A DNA stretch of 43,194 nucleotides from the NCBI RefSeq assembly GCF_018614525.1, contig NZ_JAGGOL010000005.1:1-43194 (forward strand), given 5' to 3'. A program made the position numbers and the translations under genes. Positions 22,116 through 30,925 of this stretch are shown piece by piece (the stretch's first letter is position 1; the number at the start of each line of letters is the position of its first letter). Origin of the DNA: Streptomyces sp. ISL-11. Lineage in GTDB: Bacteria; Actinomycetota; Actinomycetes; Streptomycetales; Streptomycetaceae. Under the pieces are notes generated by a model. That model was not told the DNA's origin, made no database searches, and saw nothing but the letters and a program-made list of their open reading frames with translations.

Positions 22116-22663
22116 TGCGCGCGGGGACGTCCGGTCGGATCGAGGCCGGGGCCGGCCTGGTGTTGCGTCGCTGGGCACCGTCGGACGCGGCCGCCGTGAT
22201 GGACGCGTTCGCCGAGCCGGTCATGCGGTGGCAGGCGGCCGCGCCGGTCGACTCGGCCGGCGCGGCCGGGCGCTGGCTCGCGGCTCGCGCGGAGGAGTGG
22301 GACGCGGGTGCGGCGTTCGCGTTCGCGGTGGTCGACGGCGCCGACCGGGTGCTGGGGAACGTCGCGGTGGGCTCGGTGGAGCGCCGGCACGGCACGGGAT
22401 GGGTCTCGTACTGGACGACCGCCTCGGCCCGTGGCCGCGGTGTGGCGACCGCCGGGTGCCGGGCACTGGCCGGCTGGGCCTTCGGCGATCTCGGCCTCTT
22501 CCGCCTGGAGTTGGGGCACCGGGTGGACAATCCGGCGTCGTGCCGGGTCGCGCGCGCCGCCGGGTTCGCGGCGGAGGGGCTCCAGCGGCAGAAGCTGGTG
22601 TACGACGGCGTACGCCACGACGTCGAGACGCACGCCCGGCTGGCCTGCGATCCCCTCCCCTAG
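22115..22663 (+). CDS. GNAT acetyltransferase, RimJ/RimL-like
   Basis: A 182-aa acetyl-CoA-dependent transferase. GNAT features are: LVLRRWAPSDAAAVMDAF at the start, strand FAVVDGADRVLGNVAVGSV, the acetyl-CoA loop SARGRGVATAGCRALAGW, then LELGHRVDNPASCRVARAAGF and the closing strand. Length and order match the RimJ/RimL group, which modifies protein N-termini or small amines. It overlaps the DCC gene and lies convergent to another GNAT gene, 16 bp from its stop. Substrate unknown. Confidence 0.85.
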   Translation: MRAGTSGRIEAGAGLVLRRWAPSDAAAVMDAFAEPVMRWQAAAPVDSAGAAGRWLAARAEEWDAGAAFAFAVVDGADRVLGNVAVGSVERRHGTGWVSYWTTASARGRGVATAGCRALAGWAFGDLGLFRLELGHRVDNPASCRVARAAGFAAEGLQRQKLVYDGVRHDVETHARLACDPLP

Positions 22664-22678
22664 CGCCCCGCGGCCGCC

Positions 22679-23245
22679 TCAGCTGCCCAGGGTCGTGCAC
22701 ATCGCCGACGGGCCGGGGAACTCCTCGGACAACGCGTCCATCAGCAGCACGTCCACCCGCTGACCGAGCCAGAAGCCGGACTTCCGCAGCCGCCCGGCCA
22801 GTTGGAAGCCCGCCTTGCCGAAGGCGGCGAGCCCCGCCCGGTTCGGTTCCAGCACCTTCAGCCAGGCCGTGCGCAGGGCCCCCAGGTTGAAGGCCCAGTC
22901 CAGTGTCAGACGCGTGGCCTCCTCCGCGTAGCGCTTGCCGCGCTGGGCCGGCGCGAGGACGATCGTGAACTCGGCCGACCGGGCGTCGGGGTCGATGCGC
23001 AGCACGGTGAGCCCGACGGGCTGCTTGTCCTTCAGGCGCACGATCTCGAACGGCGCGTGGTGGGGGTTGCCGCGCTGCCGGGCCCAGGCGGCGGCGCGTG
23101 CTTCGCCCGGTCGCGGGAACTGTTCGCCGCGGCCGAGGATCGTGGTGGGGTCGTTCTCCCACTGGTGGTACTCGGTCAGCGTCTCGTCACGGGGGACACC
23201 CAGGGCGAGCCGGTCGCCGGTGAGGAGGGGGTGCGGGCTGCTCAT
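22679..23245 (-). CDS. GNAT acetyltransferase
   Basis: A 188-aa GNAT-family protein: LTGDRLALGVPRDETL, EYHQWENDPTT, strands GLTVLRIDPDARSAEFTIVL, the acetyl-CoA loop QRGKRYAEEATRLTLDW, then LKVLEPNRAGLAAFGKAGF. The start is the ATG at 23245 with GAAGGAAG upstream; the frame runs 34 codons further upstream without homology. Convergent with the previous GNAT gene but clearly different in sequence, so not a recent duplicate. Confidence 0.83.
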   Translation of the reverse strand: MSSPHPLLTGDRLALGVPRDETLTEYHQWENDPTTILGRGEQFPRPGEARAAAWARQRGNPHHAPFEIVRLKDKQPVGLTVLRIDPDARSAEFTIVLAPAQRGKRYAEEATRLTLDWAFNLGALRTAWLKVLEPNRAGLAAFGKAGFQLAGRLRKSGFWLGQRVDVLLMDALSEEFPGPSAMCTTLGS

Positions 23246-23411
23246 GTGAGGGCTTCCTTCCACGAAGCGGGCAGCGACAGGCGCCCGACCAAGCTTGGTG
23301 CCGCGCGGGCGCGGGAGCCATGGCGTCCATCGGATGATCACTCGCATGTGTGGTGGTCCGGCCGCGGTTCACCGCCGCCGGGCCTCGGCCGCTCCCCGCT
23401 GCCCCGGCCGG

Positions 23412-24113
23412 TCAGAGGCCGAGGTCGTCGAGTTCCTTGTGGAGGTCCGCCCGCGGGTGGCCGGCGCGTGCCGCCGGGATGTCGGCGGTCTTGGCACGGG
23501 TCGGCCGGTCGCGGAGGAGCCAGGCACCGGCGAGCCCGCCGACGAGACCGCCGAGGTGGGCGAGCCAGCTGATCCCGGCGGGCGCCCCGGGCACGGCTCC
23601 GGCGAGTGTGTAGGCGAAGGACGCCGCCATGACGATGCCGATGAGCGTGTCGATCAGGTGCCGGTCGACGAGGCCGCGGACCACGACGTGGGCGAAGTAG
23701 CCGAAGACCAGCCCGCTGGCGCCGACCGTGGCGACGTTGTCCCGCTCGAAGATCCACACCGCGAGCCCGCTCGTCACCGCGATCAGGAGGGTCAGCCCGA
23801 GGAAGCGGGCCACGCCGCGGTAGGCCGCGAGGAAGCCGAAGACGAACAGGGGGCCGGAGTTGCTCTCGATGTGTGCCCAGCTCCAGTGGAGGAGGGGCGC
23901 GGTGAGGATGGCGGGCAGGGTGGCCGGATCGCCGGAGCCGACGCCGTAGTCGTGGGAGAGGGTGTAGTCCCCGCCCCAGTTGGCCAGCTGTATCAGCCAG
24001 AGGACCGCCAGGAAACCGAACATCACGAGGAACGCCTTGCGCGCCTCCGCGAGCACTTCCTCCGCACCGGCCGCACCGATACGGGCCGGACTCCGGCTCA
24101 CTGCCCCCACCAC
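23412..24113 (-). CDS. Rhomboid-family intramembrane serine protease
   Basis: A 233-aa polytopic membrane protein with about six helices. The rhomboid signature is present: HWSWAHIESNS (74-86, the His-Ile-x-x-Asn loop), GASG with the catalytic Ser133, and SWLAHLGGLVGG with the catalytic His186. The first membrane segment is about 28-46. A hydrophilic C-terminal tail of about 35 residues is cytoplasmic. GTG start at 24113. It is 59 bp after the phosphotransferase on the same strand and may be co-transcribed with it; target unknown. Confidence 0.85.
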   Translation of the reverse strand: MVGAVSRSPARIGAAGAEEVLAEARKAFLVMFGFLAVLWLIQLANWGGDYTLSHDYGVGSGDPATLPAILTAPLLHWSWAHIESNSGPLFVFGFLAAYRGVARFLGLTLLIAVTSGLAVWIFERDNVATVGASGLVFGYFAHVVVRGLVDRHLIDTLIGIVMAASFAYTLAGAVPGAPAGISWLAHLGGLVGGLAGAWLLRDRPTRAKTADIPAARAGHPRADLHKELDDLGL

Positions 24114-24172
24114 TCTTCACTCGTCATACGGTCCTCCCCGACGGCGGCCGGTGCCCCCGTCGGCTGCTCACC

Positions 24173-25075
24173 CTACGAAGCGTCGCCGCCGAGCAGCCAG
24201 GCGACCCGGGTGAGGCTCAGCTCGCGCAGCCGCGGCCGGTCCGTCCCCGCCGCGGCCAGCCCCCAGGCGGCGACCGTCAGGGTCCTGGCGGTGACGAGCA
24301 GGTCGAGGGCCGGGTCGTCCGGGCGCGCGCCGTAGGCCCGTACCGCCGTGTCGGCCCACTCGGCGTCGTAGCCGCCCTCTCCCGCCCCGAACACCCGCGA
24401 GCGCGCGACCAGGCATGCCAGGTCCCACAGGGCCGGGCCCGCGGTCACGTCCTCGAAGTCGGTCCAGACGACACCGCGCGGTGTGGCCATCACGTTGCCG
24501 GCGTGGGCGTCACCGTGCAGGGGCCGGCTCTCCAGCCCGAGGCCGGCCAGGGCGGTGGACGTCCGCTCGTACCGCTCGCGCAGGCGCGCGAGGGCGTCGC
24601 TCCCCAGGCCCGGGCCGGGGGCGAGCCCGTCGAGCCAGGCCCGGCTCTCTGCCAGGAGTCCCATGGCGGGAAGCGATTCGGGGAGGTCGCGCAGGTTGTC
24701 GTGGAGGCGGCGCAAGGACGTGCCGACGTCCGTCGGATCGAGGAACGCCGAGGGATCGTGGTGCTCCAGGCCGACGAGGATGAGCGCGTGCCCGTCGCGC
24801 AGGTACGGGCCCGGGGGCACCGTCGCCGGGAGGGCGACGGCGTCCCGGCCCGCGAGGTGCCGTATCGCCGCGACCTCCCGGCCCAGCCAGGCCGTGCCGC
24901 CGCCGCGCAGCTCACCCATCACCGTGGCCACGCGGGCCACGACGGGGTGGGGGGAGAGGTGGACGAGCAGATTGCTGAGTCTGCCGAGGATCTCCGGCCG
25001 GACGTCGCCCAGGCCCAGTTCGGCGGCGACGGCGACAGCGGCGGAGACGGCCGCTTCCTCGGAGGGGCGTGTCAT
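24173..25075 (-). CDS. Aminoglycoside phosphotransferase-family kinase
   Basis: A 300-aa APH/choline-kinase fold protein. The catalytic loop is HGDAHAGNV (about 201-209, Brenner motif with the catalytic Asp), and the metal-binding Asp is in VWTDFEDV. The nucleotide-binding lobe is weakly conserved. The ATG at 25075 is chosen because homology starts there; the same frame continues upstream through the antisense of the methyltransferase and is not real. It lies 41 bp after the methyltransferase. The substrate could be a sugar, an antibiotic or a small alcohol; drug resistance should not be assumed. Confidence 0.82.
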   Translation of the reverse strand: MTRPSEEAAVSAAVAVAAELGLGDVRPEILGRLSNLLVHLSPHPVVARVATVMGELRGGGTAWLGREVAAIRHLAGRDAVALPATVPPGPYLRDGHALILVGLEHHDPSAFLDPTDVGTSLRRLHDNLRDLPESLPAMGLLAESRAWLDGLAPGPGLGSDALARLRERYERTSTALAGLGLESRPLHGDAHAGNVMATPRGVVWTDFEDVTAGPALWDLACLVARSRVFGAGEGGYDAEWADTAVRAYGARPDDPALDLLVTARTLTVAAWGLAAAGTDRPRLRELSLTRVAWLLGGDAS

Positions 25076-25116
25076 GGGCCTGGCCTTTCGCGCGTGCTGG
25101 TGACGGGGGTTGACGA

Positions 25117-26064
25117 TTATCGCCGCCCGCCGGCCGCGCCGGTCCCGTGGGGCGCTTCCCCGGGCCGGTCCGCGAAGCTCACCCGTACGTCGGCGGGCAC
25201 GGCGCTGCCCGCCAGGCGCAGCCGGTGGCCGTGGCGCAGGACCGCGCCCAGGGGACCGTGGCCGGCGGGGGACGGGATGTGGCGCGCGTCGACGACGCGC
25301 GGGTGGACGGAGGTCAGGCGGGCCAGCCCCCGGGTCGTCAGCCAGAACGACATGGGCGGGAAGGCGAAGCCGCGGCAGCGCATCAGGCGGAGGCGGCTGA
25401 GGGCGATGGTCCACGGGGGAACCGTGTCGAAGACCAGGGTCCCGGACGGAAAGCGGTCGGCGCAGGCGCGTATGAGGGTCTCCACCTCGGAGCGGCGCAG
25501 GTAGGTGAACAGGCCCTGGGCCAGGACGAGCACCGGCCCGTCGTGCGGCCCGATGTGGTCCGCCCAGCGGAGGTCGAGTGCCGAACAGGCCACCGTGCGC
25601 TGGCGGTCGCCGTGCGGGAGCAGGGCACGCCGCAGGGCGACGACCTCCGGCAGGTCGACGGTCAGCCAGCGCAGCTGTCCGTTGTCCACACGCCAGAACT
25701 GGGTTTCCAGGCCCTCGCCGAGCGACACCACGGTGGCCCGTGGGTGCCGGACGAGGAAGCGCAGCACCTCCCGGTCGTAGAACCGGGCGCGCAGGGCCAG
25801 GTACTGGGACATCAGGGCGTTGGGCCGGCCGAACTTCCGCGCGAACGGGTAGTCGCACCGGTCGGCGGCGCTCACGGCCATCGGGTCGGGCAGCGCGCCG
25901 GGGGCCGCCCGGGCTCGTGCCGCACGGTGATGGAGAGCCCACAGCGCGGTCTCCGGCACGCCTTCCAGCGCCGGGCGTACGAGGGGGTGCCGACCCGGCG
26001 CGGGATCCTGGCGGACGGTCCTCGCTTCCGGCAGTCCGCCGGCGCCGTCCTTGTCACGAGGCAT
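25117..26064 (-). CDS. SAM-dependent methyltransferase, LCM/TcmP-like
   Basis: A 315-aa class I methyltransferase. It has the leucine-carboxyl-methyltransferase group pattern: CDYPFARKFGRPNAL, RFLVRHPRATVVSLGEGLET (SAM-binding Gly loop around LGEG), FWRVDNGQLRWLTVDLPEVV with the acidic residue after the second strand, and LVLAQGLFTYL as motif post-II. Relatives such as TcmP methylate carboxyl or hydroxyl groups of polyketides or protein C-termini. The ATG at 26064 is preceded by AAAGGGA. The next same-strand gene, a kinase-fold protein, starts 41 bp later, so co-transcription is likely. No biosynthetic cluster is evident around it. Confidence 0.83.
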   Translation of the reverse strand: MPRDKDGAGGLPEARTVRQDPAPGRHPLVRPALEGVPETALWALHHRAARARAAPGALPDPMAVSAADRCDYPFARKFGRPNALMSQYLALRARFYDREVLRFLVRHPRATVVSLGEGLETQFWRVDNGQLRWLTVDLPEVVALRRALLPHGDRQRTVACSALDLRWADHIGPHDGPVLVLAQGLFTYLRRSEVETLIRACADRFPSGTLVFDTVPPWTIALSRLRLMRCRGFAFPPMSFWLTTRGLARLTSVHPRVVDARHIPSPAGHGPLGAVLRHGHRLRLAGSAVPADVRVSFADRPGEAPHGTGAAGGRR

Positions 26065-26580
26065 GTTCGTCCCTTTCCGCATGCGCGATGGTGAGGGTGG
26101 ACCGGCGGCGGTTGTGCCGCGGCGTCCGGAGCGGGCCCTTCTCCGAGCCCGGCCACGGTGCCCCCGGTCGTGGCGACGGGATTTCCTGCCAAAGGGCTGA
26201 ATGCCCAGAGGGCGTACGCGCATTCTCGGAACCGCCTCACCCACTCAGGTGAGCCGTTGTCCGTACGTCCCGGCGTCCGCGGCGTGCCTCCGGCAGGCGG
26301 AGAGCGCGAGAGGCGTGCTCGCCGGGTCCGGAATCATGTGCCGGTATACCGAAGATCCTCGCCCCACCGATGTTCAGCGGCGTCTTCGGAGGTCCACGTG
26401 ACCGCCTGCGTGGCGCCTTCGTCGCCGCCCGGTCGGCTCGACGCGCCGGCGGCTGCCGCCTGACCGGAGGCGGCCCCGGACGCACCCGCGGATCCGGCGT
26501 CCAGGCACCGGAATTGACCCATCGTTCCGGCGCGGGAATGCACCATACCTCAGACCTATTCCGCTCCTAGAGTTCTCTGC
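26065..26580. other. Non-coding gap between divergent genes
   Basis: A 516-bp spacer between the methyltransferase and the AhpD-like gene. None of the short frames shows a recognisable protein or a good Shine-Dalgarno. On the right side TTGACC at 26514-26519 could be a -35, and TAGAGT at 26568-26573 lies just 8 bp before the ATG, which would fit a leaderless transcript; neither pairs with an obvious partner. No other structure recognised. Confidence 0.4.
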
Positions 26581-27033
26581 ATGACAGCGATTGAGATTCC
26601 CCAGCGCATGAACTTCGGCACCGTTGCCCCCAAGGTCTTCAAGGCCGTACTCGCCCTCGACGCCGCCGCCCGTGACGGCCTCGACCCCGTTCTCCTCGAA
26701 CTCGTCCAGATCCGCGCCTCGCAGGTCAACCGTTGTGCGTACTGCATCGACTACCACACCGGTGACGCCCGCAAGGCCGGCGAGACCGAGGAGCGGATCT
26801 ACCAGCTCAGCGCCTGGGAGGAGTCCAGCCTCTTCACCGCGAAGGAGCGGGCCGCGCTCGCGCTGACCGAGGCGGTCACGCGGCTGCCCGAGGGCGTTTC
26901 GGACGCCGTTTACGACGAGGCCGCCCAGCACTTCGAGGAGAAGGAACTGGCGCAGCTCATCGCGCTCATCTTCACCGTGAACGCCTGGAACCGGATGAAC
27001 GTCACGACCCGCAAGACCCCCGGCACCGAGTAG
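26581..27033 (+). CDS. AhpD-like carboxymuconolactone-decarboxylase-family protein
   Basis: A 150-aa helical protein with the peroxidase-type motif CAYCIDYHTGDARKAG: a CxxC redox pair with the downstream His proton relay, as in AhpD. The rest (LDPVLLELVQIRASQVN before it, and ERAALALTEAVTRLPEG after it) matches the alkylhydroperoxidase AhpD core. Members reduce peroxides or recycle partner peroxidases; no AhpC is adjacent. There is no Shine-Dalgarno before the ATG at 26581, so translation may start on a leaderless or near-leaderless mRNA. A perfect terminator hairpin follows. Confidence 0.87.
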   Translation: MTAIEIPQRMNFGTVAPKVFKAVLALDAAARDGLDPVLLELVQIRASQVNRCAYCIDYHTGDARKAGETEERIYQLSAWEESSLFTAKERAALALTEAVTRLPEGVSDAVYDEAAQHFEEKELAQLIALIFTVNAWNRMNVTTRKTPGTE

Positions 27034-27068
27034 GAATCGACCGCCCGGGATTCTTTGTGACACCTCCT

Positions 27069-27096
27069 GGTGACCGGCGTTCCGACGCCGGTCACC
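27069..27096 (+). terminator. Perfect hairpin terminator
   Basis: GGTGACCGGCG (27069-27079), loop TTCCGA, and the exact complement 27086-27096. It begins 36 bp after the AhpD-like stop codon. Confidence 0.75.
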
Positions 27097-27223
27097 GAAG
27101 CCGTCCGTCGCGGTCGCGCCGGCCGCCGTGTGCGCTCCTCGCTGCGCCCGGGCCCTCCGTCGATCCGGCCGACCAGGTGAAGGGCGGCAACCCCGTCGCC
27201 CCGGTACTCGTTGAAGTGCCGTC

Positions 27224-28465
27224 ATGAGGTTCCCGCTGCCGCTCCGTCACCGGCGCGCCGCCGCCCGTACGGCCCGGCCGCGTGCGCTCCGCCTGGTGGT
27301 GCCCTGCCTCGCCGCGCTCTGCGGATTCCTGCCTCCCGCACCGCCGCCCGCCGCGGGTCAGCCGCCGCGTGTCGTCTCCGTACGGCCTCTCACGGCGCTC
27401 GACGACGCGTTCAGGGCGTACGCCGAGCGTGTCCGGGCGCCGGATCACTGGACCGGCGGCGACAGTACGTACTCCGTGCCGATGGCCGACGGACGGCTGT
27501 GGGTCTTCTCCGACACCTTCCTCGGTACGGTACGGCCCGACGGCTCCCGCTCCCCCGTCGTCGAGGACGGTGGGACCACGCCGTTCGTCCACAACAGCTT
27601 CGTGCTGTGGAACCGCCGCGGGCCGCGCACCGTCACCGGACGGGACCGGTCCGGCCGTGCGGTGTCCCTCGTGGCGGGTGCCGGCCGCGACGAGTGGTGC
27701 TGGGCGCGGGCCGGGGTCCCCGACGGCCGGGGCGTCGCCGTCGTCTACGCCCGCTACGCGCGCACCGGGAGCGATCCCCTGGACGTGGCCTGGCGTGGCA
27801 ATGTGCTGGCCCGCTTCCGCCCCGAGCGGCTCTCCCGGCCGCTGTCGCTCACGCCCCTGCCGTCGTCGGCGGGGGTTTCCTGGGGCGCCTGGCTGGAACG
27901 GCAGGGCGGCCACACCTACGTCTACGGCACCGAGCCGGCGGCCGGTGGTGGCAGCCACCTGCGCCTGGCCCGCGTTCCCGGCTCCGACCTGCGGGGTCCC
28001 TGGCGCTATCGGGCCGCCGACGGCACCTGGTCCGCGCGCGAGTCGCGTGCCGCCCGGCTGTCCGGGCCGGGCGGGGCCGCGCTGCGCGTCTCCGACGAGC
28101 TCAGCGTCGTCCGGCACGGCTCCTGGTACGCGCTGGTGACGCAGCGGGCGGACCGACCGTTCAGTCCGGACATCCAGCTGGCGTGGTCGCGCGCGCCCGG
28201 CGGTCCGTTCGGCCGGCCGCGCACGGTGTACCGGGCGCCGGAGGCCGGCCCGCTGGGTACGTACCGCGACCCGGACGTCTTCGCGTACAACCCGCACGAG
28301 CACCCCGGACTCGGGCGCCGGGGCGAACTCGTCCTCTCGTACAACGTCAACAGCCTCGTCCCCGACGACGTCATCCGCCGCGCGGGCATCTACCGGCCGC
28401 GTTTCCTGCGGGTCGGGCTGTCACCCGCCGTCCGGCCCGGTGAACGAAGCCCGCACCGATCCTGA
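27224..28465 (+). CDS. Secreted DUF4185/DUF5005-like beta-propeller protein
   Basis: A 413-aa exported protein. It has an Arg-rich start, a hydrophobic core (LRLVVPCLAALCGFLPP) and Ala/Pro-rich cleavage region. The mature part has GDSTYSVPMADGRLWVFSDT, HNSFVLWNRRG and later SYNVNSL, the repeated beta-strand phrases of DUF4185/DUF5005 proteins, which are predicted five-bladed beta-propellers related to glycoside hydrolases. The DUF4185 acidic motif 'D..W' is visible as GRLWVFSDTFLG. Catalysis is not established for the family. The ATG at 27224 has a weak upstream site. Confidence 0.7.
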   Translation: MRFPLPLRHRRAAARTARPRALRLVVPCLAALCGFLPPAPPPAAGQPPRVVSVRPLTALDDAFRAYAERVRAPDHWTGGDSTYSVPMADGRLWVFSDTFLGTVRPDGSRSPVVEDGGTTPFVHNSFVLWNRRGPRTVTGRDRSGRAVSLVAGAGRDEWCWARAGVPDGRGVAVVYARYARTGSDPLDVAWRGNVLARFRPERLSRPLSLTPLPSSAGVSWGAWLERQGGHTYVYGTEPAAGGGSHLRLARVPGSDLRGPWRYRAADGTWSARESRAARLSGPGGAALRVSDELSVVRHGSWYALVTQRADRPFSPDIQLAWSRAPGGPFGRPRTVYRAPEAGPLGTYRDPDVFAYNPHEHPGLGRRGELVLSYNVNSLVPDDVIRRAGIYRPRFLRVGLSPAVRPGERSPHRS

Positions 28466-28591
28466 ACCGTGGGCGCCCCGGTCGCGTCTTGCAGGCTGTC
28501 CCCGGTTCGTGCCCCGGCCGGGGGCCCTCCCGGGCCGGTCGGCGGCCCGCGCGAGGCCGTGGGGGCAGGCCGGGTGGAGCAAGGGGCGGTA

Positions 28592-29299
28592 GTGAGCGAG
28601 ATATGCGGGCCGGGGCCGGTGCTGCGGCCGCGCGGACTGGTGGATCTGCGGGGGCCGGGCGGGGCGCCCGGTGTCCTGTCGTATCCGGCGGGCGCCGTGG
28701 TGGTCGTCTCCGGCCTGCCGGGCAGCGGCAAGAGCACGTTGCTGCGGCGCTGGTCCGAGGCGGCGCCGGCGGTGGACCCCCGGGACGTCCACGTCGCGTG
28801 CGAGGCCGTGATGCCGGACCGGCTGCCGTACGCCGTGTACCGGCCCTGGGCGCGCTGGGAGCACTTCCGGTGGCTGCGGGCGGCGGTGCGCGAGGGCGGG
28901 GCTTTCCTGGTGCACGACTGCGGGAGCCGGGCCTGGATGCGGCGGTGGCTGGCGCGGACCGCGGGGCATCAGGGGCGCGAGCTGCATCTGGTGTTGCTGG
29001 ACGTCGGGGCGGCCGAGGCCCTGGCGGGTCAGGAGGCGCGTGGCCGGTGGGCCCCCGAGCGCGTCTTCGCCCGGCACCGGCGGGGGCTCGACCGGCTGCT
29101 GCGGGAGCTGTCCGCGCATGCCGCGGCCGCCGGGGACGAGGCGCCGGTGTGCCCGGTTCCGAACGTCGTGGCGGAGGCGGCGTCGGTGGTGCTTCTCGGC
29201 CGGACCTCGCGGGAGCGGGTGGCGGCGGTGGAGTTCGGCCCGGACCGCGCCTGCCCGGCGGCTCCGCCGCAGGAGCCGTCCGGGGTGGCCGTTCCCTGA
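28592..29299 (+). CDS. P-loop ATP-binding protein (kinase-like)
   Basis: A 235-aa protein with one Walker A motif, GLPGSGKST at 41-49, after a hydrophobic strand VVVVS, and a candidate Walker B strand AFLVHDCGS about 60 residues later. The overall size and single P-loop resemble small nucleotide/zeta-toxin-like kinases, but the rest is not diagnostic. The GTG at 28592 is chosen since AAGGGG lies just ahead and the Walker strand follows; the frame is open for 40 more codons upstream. It lies 126 bp after the propeller gene; convergent with the lipoprotein gene, 24 bp apart. Confidence 0.65.
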   Translation: MSEICGPGPVLRPRGLVDLRGPGGAPGVLSYPAGAVVVVSGLPGSGKSTLLRRWSEAAPAVDPRDVHVACEAVMPDRLPYAVYRPWARWEHFRWLRAAVREGGAFLVHDCGSRAWMRRWLARTAGHQGRELHLVLLDVGAAEALAGQEARGRWAPERVFARHRRGLDRLLRELSAHAAAAGDEAPVCPVPNVVAEAASVVLLGRTSRERVAAVEFGPDRACPAAPPQEPSGVAVP

Positions 29300-29323
29300 A
29301 CCGCTCCGGCGTCCGGCCCGCTG

Positions 29324-29986
29324 TCAGCCGCCCGCGTTCGGCGGCCGGTTGTCCGGCGCGCCGTCGCCCACCGGCGGCAGGTCACCGCGCTCGGTCGGCC
29401 CGCTGCCGCCGCGCTCGCGCAACGGCGGCAGGAGGGCGTCCAGTTCCCGCTCGTCGCCGAGGTGGACGGAACGGGCGGCCGCGCGAAGGGTGTCGCGGTT
29501 CACGGTCTTCGCGTCGGAGCCGAGGCGTACGACGCGGCCGTCCTTGGCGAGGGCGTACTCATGGCCTTGGGCACCGGCGGCGGTGCGATACCAGCTGTCG
29601 CCGTCCCGCTCGCACATCACCTTTCCCTCCACGGCTCCCTGGAGCGACGCCGTGGGGCAGTTGGTCTCGTTCAGCGTGCCCCGGTCGACGGTGAGCGTGA
29701 TGATGCCGCCGCTCTTGGAAACGTACGCGCTGGAGAACCCGTCGTCGCCGTGGACGCCGACGGACTGGCGGGCGGCCTCGAAGCCGGGCGCCTTGATCAC
29801 GTAGATCATGTCCGTGGTGGTCTCGATGGCTCGCGCACGGGCCGCGAGGTCGGCCCGGTCCACGGTGGCCTTCCCGTGGGCGGGCCGCGCGTCCGGCGTA
29901 CCGGAGCGTTCCGTACCGCATGCTGTCAGCGTCAGGGGCAGCAGCAGCGCGGCGGTGCCCAGTGATACGGACGAGGCTCGTCTCAT
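29324..29986 (-). CDS. Predicted lipoprotein of unknown function
   Basis: A 220-aa exported protein with a type II signal (LGTAALLLPLTLTAC; lipobox LTAC, Cys23). The mature part carries a compact domain with alternating strands and two Cys (NETNCPT and VMCERDG, probably a disulfide), including SVGVHGDDGFSSAYVSKSGG and HEYALAKDGRVVRLGSD. The C-terminal 30 residues are Pro/Gly-rich. Similar lipoproteins are common in actinomycetes but I cannot name this one. ATG start at 29986. Confidence 0.72.
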   Translation of the reverse strand: MRRASSVSLGTAALLLPLTLTACGTERSGTPDARPAHGKATVDRADLAARARAIETTTDMIYVIKAPGFEAARQSVGVHGDDGFSSAYVSKSGGIITLTVDRGTLNETNCPTASLQGAVEGKVMCERDGDSWYRTAAGAQGHEYALAKDGRVVRLGSDAKTVNRDTLRAAARSVHLGDERELDALLPPLRERGGSGPTERGDLPPVGDGAPDNRPPNAGG

Positions 29987-30077
29987 ACGAACATTGTGCC
30001 GCCCACGGGGACTCGGCCCACGGCCCGGGCTGCGGCGGTCCTGGTGGGGACGCGTCGCCGAGCCCGGGCCGAGGGGT

Positions 30078-30671
30078 TCACGCGTGGATGAGGATCTGCG
30101 ATATCAGGGTTATCCACCACCCGAGGGGGATGAGGGCGACCAGGGCGACCGGCCGGGACGTGACCGGCTTCCCCGGCTGGAGTTGCGGCCCGGGCTGGCC
30201 GGGGACGGGCTCCGGCAGCTTGTTCAGCTTCGCGCGGGCGACGAGGTTGATGACGATGGTGATCGGGTTGATCAGCACCAGGGAGAACGGGCTCCACCAG
30301 CCCTGCCACAGGGTGCGGGTGGTCATGTCACGGAAGACCGAGGTGCCGCACGTACGGCAGAAGGGGCCCTCCAGGCGGGTGAAGCGCATCAGCAGGACGA
30401 GGCCCTGGTGGCTGCGGATCGTCGTGCTGACGGCGGGGAAGGCTCCGCAGAACCGGCAGAGGGTCTGCTGCGGTCCGCCCGCATGTGCGGGCGCGGGCGC
30501 GGCCGGCTGACCGTAACCCTGCGGCACATGCGGCACATGCGGCGAGGGCTGAGCCGGCGTCTGCCGGTAGGGGTTCTGCGGGTAGCCGGTGTGGGGGGTC
30601 TGGGGTTGTCCGTAGGCCGTGGCGGGCTGCCCGGGGTGGTTGCCGGGAGCGGGAGGGGTGGGTGTCGTCAC
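30078..30671 (-). CDS. Zinc-ribbon membrane protein with Pro/Gln-rich N-terminus
   Basis: A 197-aa protein. Residues 1-68 are low-complexity Pro/Gln/Tyr/Gly-rich, as in many actinomycete envelope proteins. Two CxxC pairs (Cys72/Cys75 in TLCRFCG and Cys105/Cys108 in FCRTCG) form a predicted zinc ribbon or rubredoxin-like knuckle. Two membrane segments follow: about 124-144 and 174-196. The zinc domain is probably cytoplasmic. Function unknown. GTG start at 30671 (GGAACCCC upstream). It lies divergent from the 30926 gene. Confidence 0.7.
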   Translation of the reverse strand: MTTPTPPAPGNHPGQPATAYGQPQTPHTGYPQNPYRQTPAQPSPHVPHVPQGYGQPAAPAPAHAGGPQQTLCRFCGAFPAVSTTIRSHQGLVLLMRFTRLEGPFCRTCGTSVFRDMTTRTLWQGWWSPFSLVLINPITIVINLVARAKLNKLPEPVPGQPGPQLQPGKPVTSRPVALVALIPLGWWITLISQILIHA

Positions 30672-30925
30672 GGGGTTCCTTGTTACGAGAGTGGCGGCTG
30701 TGGGGGGGGTGAGTGGGAAAGGTACCTGGTGGGGAGGGGGTACTCATGGGGCGGGGGAATGCCGTGGGTGGAACTGGATACTCGATGAACACTCGATGGG
30801 CACTCGATGGTTCGGATGCATCGCCTGTGTCGGATGTACCGGATGTCTCTATGCCGCAGGAGACCTCGGCGGCCGCCTCGCGCGGTCGGCGAGGTGAAGC
30901 CGGGACGGGAGGTGAGTACGGGGCG

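Noticed and set aside
24173..25075. Aminoglycoside resistance gene
   Set aside because: Only the general APH/choline-kinase fold motifs are visible; substrate-specific features of known resistance enzymes are not recognisable.
24173..26064. One fused methyltransferase-phosphotransferase gene
   Set aside because: The phosphotransferase frame is open upstream, but the methyltransferase reads in another frame and the intergenic gap contains its stop codon; two genes fit better.
25117..26064. Part of a polyketide gene cluster because of the TcmP-like methyltransferase, ABM and SRPBCC proteins
   Set aside because: They are far apart, on different strands, and no ketosynthase, acyl carrier protein or other backbone enzyme is present.
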